NCBI GenBank assembly: GCA_946055715.1
Contig: CAMGGT010000091.1
Span: forward strand, 1-5,134
Reading direction: 5' to 3'
Length of the DNA: 5,134 nucleotides
From: an uncultured Clostridia bacterium
GTDB lineage: Bacteria > Bacillota > Clostridia > Oscillospirales > CAG-272
Positions 1 through 5,134 of the stretch are shown here, piece after piece (position 1 is the stretch's first letter; every line of letters starts with the position of its first letter). The translations under genes and the position numbers were made by a program. The notes below the pieces were generated by a model. That model had not been told where the DNA came from, did no database searches, and saw only the letters and a program-made list of their open reading frames with translations.

Positions 1-1205
1 GCGCTGTAATCTGCCACTTCTGCCTCCATGCGGCTGATGGTCTGCTGTTCTTCTTCCAGTCGGCGGTCAAAGGCCATGACCTCTTCTGCCGCCTTTTGCT
101 GATCGGCCAGCAGAGCAAGACGGCGGTCGGAGACATCCTCTTTTGCAGAGACGAACTCCGCCACCTTGGCGCGGATGGCCTCGTTTTCGGCCTCGATGTC
201 GCACTTTTCGCGCTCGATGTCGGCTATGCGATCGTGGCAGGCGGCAATCAGGGCGCGGATATGTTCCGACTCGCTCTCAGACAGCTGATGGCGGCTGTCG
301 GCGGTGTGGAGTTTCTCGCTTACGTCGTTGATGGCGGCAAGCAGTTCCTCACTGCGCACGCGACTGGCCACACTTTGGGATTCCAGTTGTGCCACCTGGC
401 GTTCCAGGTCTTCCAGCGCCTCGGTGATGATCTCCAGCTTTTTGGCGGAGAGGGCAGTCTCGTCCTTGTATTTTTCGATATCCTGGCGGATCTTCTGCGT
501 GTCATACAGCCACAGCGACACATCTGCCTGCCTTTTTTCTTCGGCGATCGTCAGGTATTTGCGTGCCTTTTCCGCGTCCTTTTCAAGTGAGACATAGCGG
601 GTGTGCAGTTCGGTAAAGATGTCCTGTTCGCGCACCATGTTGGCCTCGACCTGCTGCAGCTTGTTTTCGGCGTCGTGCTTGCGGTGGCGGAATTTGGAGA
701 TGCCGGCCGCTTCCTCAAAGAAGTTGCGGCGGTCTTCGCTCTTTTTGGAGATGATCTCGGCGATCTTGCCCTGCCCGATGATGGAGTAGCCCTCACGGCC
801 GACGCCCGTGTTCATAAACATCTCAAAAATGTCGCGCAGGCGGCAGGGGCTGTGGTTGATCTCATACTCGCTGTTACCGTTGCGGAAATAGCGGCGGGTA
901 ACGGTGATCTCTTCATAGGGAGTGTCGATGCGGTGGGTGGGGTCGGAATTGTCAAAGGTAACAGACACTTCCGCAAAGTTCATGGGGCGCTTGCTGTCGG
1001 CGCCGCCGAAGATGACATCCTCCATGCGGTTGCCGCGCAGGTTGCGGCTGGAAAGTTCACCCAGCACCCAACGCATGGCGTCGGAGATGTTGGACTTACC
1101 GGAACCGTTGGGTCCGACGATGACGGTCGCGCCCCTGTCGAAGGTCATGACCGTGCGGTTGGGAAAGGACTTGAAACCGTGCAGTTCCAAAGATTTCAGA
1201 TACAT
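1..1205 (-). CDS. smc: Chromosome segregation protein SMC, N-terminal third (3' part outside window)
   Basis: This is the ATPase subunit of the bacterial SMC-ScpAB condensin, which loads on DNA and extrudes or aligns chromosome arms during segregation. The frame runs without a stop from the ATG at 1205 to the window edge, giving 401 codons of a protein that is usually about 1,190 residues. The N-terminal head shows FKSF at 11-14, Walker A GPNGSGKS at 31-38, SDAMRWVLGE at 41-50 and an Arg at 57 that matches the arginine-finger position described in Bacillus SMC. MEDVIFGG is at 61-68. The Q-loop SIIGQGK is at 141-147 (Q145), and EDRRNFFEEAAGISKFR is at 157-173. From about residue 175 the sequence is rich in Glu, Lys, Gln, Arg, Ala and Leu in a heptad-like pattern, as expected for the outgoing coiled-coil arm. 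The hinge, return arm, ABC signature and Walker B lie beyond the edge. GAGAGGA lies 7 nt before the ATG. The start MYLKSLELHGFKSF aligns closely with Bacillus SMC, so I see no reason for another start. Confidence 0.97.
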   Translation of the reverse strand, partial: MYLKSLELHGFKSFPNRTVMTFDRGATVIVGPNGSGKSNISDAMRWVLGELSSRNLRGNRMEDVIFGGADSKRPMNFAEVSVTFDNSDPTHRIDTPYEEITVTRRYFRNGNSEYEINHSPCRLRDIFEMFMNTGVGREGYSIIGQGKIAEIISKKSEDRRNFFEEAAGISKFRHRKHDAENKLQQVEANMVREQDIFTELHTRYVSLEKDAEKARKYLTIAEEKRQADVSLWLYDTQKIRQDIEKYKDETALSAKKLEIITEALEDLERQVAQLESQSVASRVRSEELLAAINDVSEKLHTADSRHQLSESESEHIRALIAACHDRIADIEREKCDIEAENEAIRAKVAEFVSAKEDVSDRRLALLADQQKAAEEVMAFDRRLEEEQQTISRMEAEVADYS

Positions 1206-1212
1206 ATATCGA

Positions 1213-1219
1213 TCCTCTC
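1213..1219 (-). promoter_or_regulatory. Ribosome binding site of smc
   Basis: GAGAGGA on the minus strand, 7 nt before the smc ATG at 1205. It confirms that smc has its own initiation site after the longest intergenic gap in the window and does not depend on coupling to rnc. Confidence 0.75.
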
Positions 1220-1274
1220 GGTAGATTCACTCAAAGATGGGAGGGATGCAGGATGGTGCGCGTTGCCTGTACCG

Positions 1275-1310
1275 CCGCCCGGAAGCGGGGACATAAAGCC
1301 GCGGGGGCGG
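1275..1310 (-). promoter_or_regulatory. Imperfect GC-rich hairpin in the rnc-smc gap
   Basis: In the 108-nt gap after rnc, CCGCCC (1310-1305) can pair with GGGCGG (1280-1275). Inside it, GCGG (1302-1299) can pair with CCGC (1288-1285) around a 10-nt loop, leaving a 2x4 internal loop. It starts 3 nt after the rnc stop codon. No run of U follows, so it is not a standard intrinsic terminator; it might stabilise or process the rnc 3' end. The evidence is weak because the region is very GC-rich. Confidence 0.25.
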
Positions 1311-1313
1311 AGG

Positions 1314-2027
1314 TCAGTCGCCAAAGCCGAAAAAGTCCAACGCCTGCTTTGCGGCCTGCTGTTCGGCCTCGCGCTTTGTTTTGCCTTTGCCGCGGCCGAC
1401 AACATTGCTGTTGACCCGTGCCTCCACTTCAAACACCTTGTCGTGGTCGGGGCCGCTTTCGGAGACGGTGACATAGGAGAGTTGCTCGGCACCGTCCTTC
1501 TGCACCAGTTGCTGAAAGCGCGTTTTATAGTCTGCATGGGCGCGGGGCGCGCGGGCCAGTTCCCCCTCCATTAAGCGGAAGAGGATCGCGTGGGCGGCGG
1601 TGCCGGACAGGCGGCCGCTGTCCAGAAACAGCGAAGCCAGAAGCGCCTCAAATGCATCCGCCAGGATGGAGGGCTTGTGCCGTCCGTCCTTCTGCTCTTC
1701 GCCGTGCCCCAGCCGCAGATAGTCTCCCAGGCCGATCTGCCCCGAAAGGCGCGCAAGCGTGGTCTCGCAGACCAGGTATTTGCGCATTTCGGTCATTTCC
1801 TTTTCCGCACAGTCGGGAAATGCGGCGTACAGATGGTCGCTGATGTAGAGCTGCAACACCGCGTCCCCCAGGTACTCCAACCGCTCGTTGGAGGCGCAGG
1901 GCACCCCCTTTGCACAGCTTTCGTTGGCGTAGGAAGAATGGGTCAGCGCACAGGTGAGCAGCCCGGGGTCTTTGTATTCATAGCCGAGGGTGCGCATCAG
2001 CTCCCTCTGGTCTTTTGCGTGTGACAT
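1314..2027 (-). CDS. rnc: Ribonuclease III
   Basis: This is an endonuclease that cuts double-stranded RNA with Mg2+ and acts in rRNA processing and turnover of structured or antisense RNAs. The protein is 237 residues, within the usual 220-250. The RNase III signature NERLEYLGDAVL is at residues 47-58. By comparison with the E. coli enzyme, the metal-binding and catalytic acids are all kept: E48, E51, D55, E75, D124 and E127 (the last two in SILADAFEALL). A double-stranded-RNA-binding domain spans about 166-233 and ends in the basic KGKTKREAEQQAAKQAL helix. I chose the ATG at 2027 because GAAGGA lies 6 nt upstream. An in-frame ATG at 2075, just 2 nt after the plsX stop, would add 16 residues (Ala/Pro-rich) but has no good ribosome binding site and would place a GC-rich hairpin in the coding region. 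The rnc-smc order is the common Firmicute arrangement. A possible RNA structure precedes the start, where RNase III autoregulation acts in E. coli. Confidence 0.97.
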   Translation of the reverse strand: MSHAKDQRELMRTLGYEYKDPGLLTCALTHSSYANESCAKGVPCASNERLEYLGDAVLQLYISDHLYAAFPDCAEKEMTEMRKYLVCETTLARLSGQIGLGDYLRLGHGEEQKDGRHKPSILADAFEALLASLFLDSGRLSGTAAHAILFRLMEGELARAPRAHADYKTRFQQLVQKDGAEQLSYVTVSESGPDHDKVFEVEARVNSNVVGRGKGKTKREAEQQAAKQALDFFGFGD

Positions 2028-2033
2028 AGTGTT

Positions 2034-2039
2034 TCCTTC
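2034..2039 (-). promoter_or_regulatory. Ribosome binding site of rnc (decides its start)
   Basis: GAAGGA on the minus strand lies 6 nt before the ATG at 2027. The alternative in-frame ATG at 2075 has only an A-rich, weak upstream context directly after the plsX stop, so this site sets the rnc start at 2027. It lies 3 nt downstream of the base of a GC-rich hairpin. Confidence 0.8.
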
Positions 2040-2042
2040 TTT

Positions 2043-2069
2043 CCGGGCGGCAGGAGATGCCGCATCCGG
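2043..2069 (-). promoter_or_regulatory. GC-rich hairpin just upstream of the rnc ribosome binding site
   Basis: In the transcript, CCGG + AU bulge + GCGGC pairs with GCCGC + CCGG around the 7-nt loop AUCUCCU: nine G-C pairs with one 2-nt bulge. It lies in the 50-nt plsX-rnc gap and ends 3 nt before the GAAGGA site of rnc. There is no U-tract after it, so it does not look like an intrinsic terminator. The loop contains UCCU, which could pair with the AGGA of the ribosome binding site, so a translational role or an RNase III cleavage site is conceivable. The pairing is read from the sequence; the function is inference. GC-rich DNA forms such stems by chance, so caution is needed. Confidence 0.4.
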
Positions 2070-2077
2070 GGCCATTG

Positions 2078-3235
2078 TTATTTTGACTTACCCTTTTTTG
2101 AAAAGCCGGAGAACAGGCCGCGCAAGCGCGGTTTTTTCTCTTTTTTGCCGTCGGGCATCGCCTGCGGCAGCTCGGGTTTCGCGCCTTCGGGCGAGGTGCT
2201 GTCTGCCGGGGGCGTCCATTCTTCTGCGGAGGGTTCTTTTGCGGCCTCCTGCCCGGCGGCAAAGGACACGATCTCGTCATTGATGCCGGTGCGCACAAAG
2301 CTCATGGCCTGGTAGACGGCGTTCATGATGGCGTGCGCGTCCGAGTTGCCGTGCGCCTTGATGACGGGCTTGGCCACGCCAAGGAGAGGCGCGCCGCCGT
2401 GTTCGGAGGCGTCAAACTTCTTTTTGAGCTGTGTGATCTGGTCTTTCATGGTGACGGCAGAGAGCATGGTCATGAGATTGGACTTGAAGACATCCTTTAG
2501 GGTGTGCATCATGAACTTGCCCATGCCCTCGGAGTATTTCAGCACGATGCTGCCGGTGAAGCCGTCGCACACCAGCACATCGCAGACATTGAAGGGGATG
2601 TCTTTGCCCTCCACATTGCCGATAAAATTGAGTTTTTCCTGTGCGAGCATCAGCTGATAGGTCTCTACCTGCAACTGATTGCCCTTGGTGTATTCCGTGC
2701 CGTTGTTGAGCAGGCCGACGCGGGGGCGGGAGATGCCGTAGATCTTTTCCATATACTTGGAGCCCATGAAGGCAAACTGCTCCAAATGCTCGGCGGTGAC
2801 ATTGAGGTTGGCGCCGCTGTCCATCAGCAACACCGGGGTGGGAAAGGGCAGAACGGTGGCAATACCTGCCCGCTGGATGCCCTTGATGCGGCGCACGATG
2901 AGGGTGGCCCCCGTCACAAGTGCGCCGGTGTTGCCCGCACTGACAAAGGCGTCTCCCCTGCCGTCTGCCAGCATGTGAAGCCCCACGCTCATGGAAGAGT
3001 CGCGCTTGGCGCGCACCACCGACAGGGCGGGGTCTTCCATGTTGATGACGGTGCGGGCGGGTTCGATCTGAATATGGCTGATGTCCAGGTCCTGCACAAA
3101 GGCGATCTTGCGGATCAGGTCGCGGTTGCCCACCACGGTGATGTCCACATTGAATTCGGAGGCGGCCATGGCCGCGCCCTGCAACAGTTCATCGGGGGCG
3201 TGGTCTCCGCTCATGACGTCGATGATGATCCTCAT
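2078..3235 (-). CDS. plsX: Phosphate acyltransferase PlsX with basic C-terminal extension
   Basis: PlsX converts acyl-ACP and inorganic phosphate to acyl-phosphate, the donor that PlsY uses to make lysophosphatidic acid. It is a soluble enzyme that associates peripherally with the membrane. Family motifs are in order: MSGDHAP at residues 8-14, VSAGNTGA at 98-105, DSGAN at 139-143, GNVEGKD at 206-212, CDGFTG at 223-228, EHGGAPLLG at 278-286 and AHGNSDA at 294-300. The hydrophobic helix near 253-262 corresponds to the region reported to touch membrane in Bacillus PlsX. At 385 residues it is longer than the usual 330-345. After about residue 328 comes an Ala/Pro/Glu-rich linker, then a tail from 363 with ten Lys/Arg and one Glu, interrupted by LRGLFSGF. 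The start is well supported: AAAGGAG lies 5 nt before the ATG. The next gene is rnc, 50 nt on, with no acpP, fabD or fabG between. The fapR operator, known from Bacillus, is not visible upstream. Confidence 0.97.
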   Translation of the reverse strand: MRIIIDVMSGDHAPDELLQGAAMAASEFNVDITVVGNRDLIRKIAFVQDLDISHIQIEPARTVINMEDPALSVVRAKRDSSMSVGLHMLADGRGDAFVSAGNTGALVTGATLIVRRIKGIQRAGIATVLPFPTPVLLMDSGANLNVTAEHLEQFAFMGSKYMEKIYGISRPRVGLLNNGTEYTKGNQLQVETYQLMLAQEKLNFIGNVEGKDIPFNVCDVLVCDGFTGSIVLKYSEGMGKFMMHTLKDVFKSNLMTMLSAVTMKDQITQLKKKFDASEHGGAPLLGVAKPVIKAHGNSDAHAIMNAVYQAMSFVRTGINDEIVSFAAGQEAAKEPSAEEWTPPADSTSPEGAKPELPQAMPDGKKEKKPRLRGLFSGFSKKGKSK

Positions 3236-3240
3236 CCCGA

Positions 3241-3247
3241 CTCCTTT
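3241..3247 (-). promoter_or_regulatory. Ribosome binding site of plsX
   Basis: AAAGGAG on the minus strand, 5 nt before the ATG at 3235. It is the strongest Shine-Dalgarno match in the window and fits independent, efficient initiation of plsX in the 35-nt gap after trmFO. Confidence 0.8.
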
Positions 3248-3270
3248 CCGACCTTTTGGGCCGTGCTAAA

Positions 3271-4587
3271 TCAGGTGTGCAAAAAGGCGGCAAGTGACTG
3301 TAGCGCACGGGCAGAAAGCGCCTCGTTGCGCTCGCTCTTTTTGCCTTTGAAGCGCTCCGCAAGCGGAGGCAGAAGGCCGAAGTTGGCGTTCATGGGTTGA
3401 AATTTTCCGCACCCGCCCTCACTTACATAGCGTGCCATTGCCCCCACCATGGTGTCGGCGGGGAACAGTATGCGGGGCGCCCGGCGGCAGGCCGCGGCGG
3501 CGTTTCTGCCGGCGACAAGGCCGGAAGCGGCAGACTCGACATAGCCCCCCACCCCCGTCATCTGCCCGGCAAAGAACAGACCCTCTCTCCCCGCGACCTC
3601 ATAGGCGGCCGTGAGAAAACCTGGGGAACGGAGGTAGGTGTTGCGGTGCATCACGCCATACCGCAGAAAATCTGCCCGGGCAAGGCCGGGGATCATGCGG
3701 AACACCCGCCGCTGTTCGGGGAAGGTGAGGTGGGTCTGAAAGCCCACCAGATTATACATTGTGCCCTCTCGGTTCTCGCGGCGAAGCTGCACCACGGCAT
3801 AGGCCTCCGTGCCGTCCGGCCGGGGCAGACCCACCGGCTTCATGGGGCCGAAGCGCAGGGTGTCATATCCGCGGCGAGCCATGACCTCCACCGGCATGCA
3901 CCCCTCAAAAACGGTGATCTTGCCGTCGTCGTCAAATTCGTGCAGTTGTGCCGTCTCTGCCGAGACAAGCGCTTGATAGAAAGCGTCGTATTCCTCACGG
4001 GTCATGGGGCAGTTGAGATAGTCCTGCGGGTCGCCCTTGCCATAGCGGGAGGCAAAGTAGGCCACGGACATATCCACGCTGTCTGCCTCCACGATGGGGG
4101 CCACCGCGTCGTAGAAATGCAGGCCGTCGCCGCCTTGCAGGGCGGCAATGGAGGCCGCCATCTCCCCGTCCGTAAGCGGGCCTGTGGCGCAGATCGTCAC
4201 CCCCTCGTCCGGCAGGGCGGTTTCTCTCCGCTCTACCACGGTGATGCGGGGATGGGTGCGCAGGCGGTGGGTGATAAACTCCGAAAACCGCACCCTGTCC
4301 ACGGCCAGCGCGCTGCCGGCGGGAACGGCCGTCTCATACGCCGCCTCCATGACAAGAGAGCCCATGGCAGACAACTCTGCCTTGAGCAGTCCCACCCCGT
4401 TTGAAAGCTGATTGGAGCGCAGGGAGTTGGAACAGACAAGCTCCGCAAAGCCGGCGCTGCGGTGGGCGGGGGACATGTGGCTGGGCTTCATCTCGATCAA
4501 TGTCACATCGACGCCCGCTTCTGCCGCCTGATAGGCGGCTTCACTGCCGGCCAGGCCGGCGCCGATGACCGTCACACGGTCAGCCAT
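3271..4587 (-). CDS. trmFO: Methylenetetrahydrofolate--tRNA-(uracil-5-)-methyltransferase TrmFO
   Basis: This flavoenzyme forms 5-methyluridine at position 54 of the tRNA T-loop, taking carbon from 5,10-methylene-tetrahydrofolate and electrons from reduced FAD; it replaces the SAM-dependent TrmA of enterics. The protein is 438 residues, the normal family length. The N-terminal dinucleotide-binding motif GAGLAG is at residues 9-14, followed by an acidic residue (E32) ending the second strand. C52 in LVCSNSLRS and C230 in FEGCMPVE match the two functionally important cysteines of the Bacillus enzyme (C53 and C226). The C-terminal FAD motif GQMTGVGGYVESAASG is at 341-356. TrmFO belongs to the GidA/MnmG superfamily, but MnmG is much longer (about 620 residues), so the assignment is secure. 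The ATG at 4587 is preceded by AGGA with 7 nt spacing. The gene lies 44 nt after topA and 35 nt before plsX, which suggests co-transcription. No disruption or missing key residue is seen. Confidence 0.97.
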   Translation of the reverse strand: MADRVTVIGAGLAGSEAAYQAAEAGVDVTLIEMKPSHMSPAHRSAGFAELVCSNSLRSNQLSNGVGLLKAELSAMGSLVMEAAYETAVPAGSALAVDRVRFSEFITHRLRTHPRITVVERRETALPDEGVTICATGPLTDGEMAASIAALQGGDGLHFYDAVAPIVEADSVDMSVAYFASRYGKGDPQDYLNCPMTREEYDAFYQALVSAETAQLHEFDDDGKITVFEGCMPVEVMARRGYDTLRFGPMKPVGLPRPDGTEAYAVVQLRRENREGTMYNLVGFQTHLTFPEQRRVFRMIPGLARADFLRYGVMHRNTYLRSPGFLTAAYEVAGREGLFFAGQMTGVGGYVESAASGLVAGRNAAAACRRAPRILFPADTMVGAMARYVSEGGCGKFQPMNANFGLLPPLAERFKGKKSERNEALSARALQSLAAFLHT

Positions 4588-4631
4588 TGGTCTGTCCTGC
4601 GCCGGGGGCGAAAACCGCGGGCGGGATGAGG

Positions 4632-5134
4632 TCAGTTCTCTTCATCCGTTTTGATCTCCTCGTCCCGCGTGTAGGTGCAGTCTTTGCCGCGGCAGTAGAC
4701 CTGCTTTTTGCTCTTCTTGTAGAGCAGGCGGTCGCCGCACACGGGGCAGTTTTCCGAAAGGGGCAGATCCCACGAGGAAAACTGACATTCGGGATAGCGC
4801 TCGCAGCTGTAAAACAGCCGGTGTCCGCGGCTGAACTTGGTGATGATCTTGGCACCGCAGTCGGGGCAGGTCACGCCGATGTCGTTTGTCTTCTGCTTGG
4901 TGAAGCGGCAGCGGGGATAGTTGGAGCAGGCATAGAACACGCCATAGCGGCCGTGCCGCACCAGCATTTCGCCGCCGCACAGCTCGCACTTGAAGCCGGC
5001 GGGTTCCGGCTGGTTTTCTTCCCGCTTGAGGGGCACGCCGTTTTTGTCTACCGCCTTGGTGTTGCGGCAGGCGGGATAGTTGGGGCAGGCCAGAAAGCGG
5101 CCGACGCGACCGGTCTTATAGACCATTTTGCTGC
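4632..5134 (-). CDS. topA: DNA topoisomerase I, C-terminal zinc-ribbon region (5' part outside window)
   Basis: This is the 3' end of a type IA topoisomerase gene, whose product relaxes negative supercoils by single-strand cutting and passage. The catalytic toprim and tyrosine domains lie beyond the window. The frame is open from the edge to a TGA at 4634-4632; the ATG at 5126 is internal. Counting that Met as residue 1, there is a half ribbon (C14, C20 in a CPNYPAC motif) and three complete tetracysteine ribbons: C47/C50/C67/C73, C87/C90/C108/C114 and C127/C130/C145/C150. The sequence SKMVYKTGRVGRFLACPNYP is typical of the TopA tail, where such ribbons bind single-stranded DNA and can contact RNA polymerase. 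The last ribbon is tighter (X14, X4) than the others (X16-17, X5). The protein ends in an acidic, hydrophilic tail. trmFO starts 44 nt downstream, the same topA-trmFO order as in Bacillus. A stand-alone zinc-ribbon protein is possible but much less likely, because the frame continues off the edge. Confidence 0.95.
   Translation of the reverse strand, partial: SKMVYKTGRVGRFLACPNYPACRNTKAVDKNGVPLKREENQPEPAGFKCELCGGEMLVRHGRYGVFYACSNYPRCRFTKQKTNDIGVTCPDCGAKIITKFSRGHRLFYSCERYPECQFSSWDLPLSENCPVCGDRLLYKKSKKQVYCRGKDCTYTRDEEIKTDEEN

Noticed and set aside
1203..1236. TTGAGT with a GATATA box about 18 nt on, resembling a sigma-A promoter for smc
   Set aside because: The -10 box would overlap the smc start codon, so transcription would begin inside the gene. 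The boxes are poor matches and probably chance.
603..1574. Long plus-strand open frame of 323 codons across smc, the rnc-smc gap and the rnc 3' end
   Set aside because: It is antisense to two clear protein-coding genes and resembles no family. It has no ribosome binding site and is explained by G/C-rich third codon positions that suppress stops on the opposite strand.
2028..2075. In-frame upstream start for rnc at 2075, almost touching the plsX stop
   Set aside because: It has no good ribosome binding site, adds 16 low-complexity residues not seen in the family, and the ATG at 2027 has GAAGGA at ideal spacing.
2087..2101. dnaX-like slippery heptamer A AAA AAG in the correct phase near the 3' end of plsX, close to rnc, which is in the -1 frame
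   Set aside because: A -1 shift here would read one Gly codon and then a TAA stop, removing only three residues and giving no fusion to rnc. The A-runs are explained by Lys codons in the basic tail.
2504..4404. Two long plus-strand open frames (298 and 335 codons) opposite plsX and trmFO
   Set aside because: Both are antisense to full-length conserved enzymes. Their His/Ala/Gly/Val-rich composition is typical of a reverse-complement shadow, and there is no domain or ribosome binding site support.
4588..4631. GC-rich topA-trmFO gap as a possible terminator
   Set aside because: Only a short CCGCGG self-complementary patch is present, with no stable stem followed by a U-run, so there is no support for termination between topA and trmFO.

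Overview
The window is a stretch of conserved bacterial housekeeping genes. All of them lie on the minus strand, so transcription runs from high to low coordinates. In that order they are: the 3' end of topA (DNA topoisomerase I), trmFO (folate/FAD-dependent tRNA m5U54 methyltransferase), plsX (phosphate acyltransferase), rnc (ribonuclease III) and the 5' third of smc (chromosome condensin ATPase). The gaps between them are only 44, 35, 50 and 108 nt. I see no convincing internal promoter or intrinsic terminator, so one polycistronic unit that runs off both window edges is the simplest reading.

Organism: the gene content (trmFO rather than trmA, plsX-rnc-smc linkage, topA-trmFO linkage, topoisomerase I with several C-terminal zinc ribbons) and good purine-rich Shine-Dalgarno sequences point to Firmicutes. 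The high-GC coding sequence, with G/C favoured at third positions, suggests a GC-rich clostridial lineage such as an Oscillospirales/Ruminococcaceae-like gut bacterium. This is inferred from layout and composition; no marker in the window fixes the genus.

Layout: positions 5134-4632 hold the TopA tail, with half a zinc ribbon and then three complete tetracysteine ribbons. Positions 4587-3271 are a full-length TrmFO with its FAD motif and both key cysteines. Positions 3235-2078 are PlsX with an unusual C-terminal extension of about 55 residues that ends in a strongly basic tail. Positions 2027-1314 are RNase III, with a GC-rich hairpin immediately before its ribosome binding site. Positions 1205-1 are the SMC head and the start of its coiled coil. 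The plus strand carries only long antisense shadow frames.

How the genes relate: they cover DNA supercoiling and condensation (topA, smc), RNA maturation (trmFO, rnc) and the first committed steps of phospholipid synthesis (plsX). They are linked by genome organisation rather than by one pathway. I found no evidence of a novel system, mobile element, CRISPR array or defence locus. The points worth a second look are the PlsX tail, the missing acyl carrier protein gene between plsX and rnc, and the hairpins flanking rnc.
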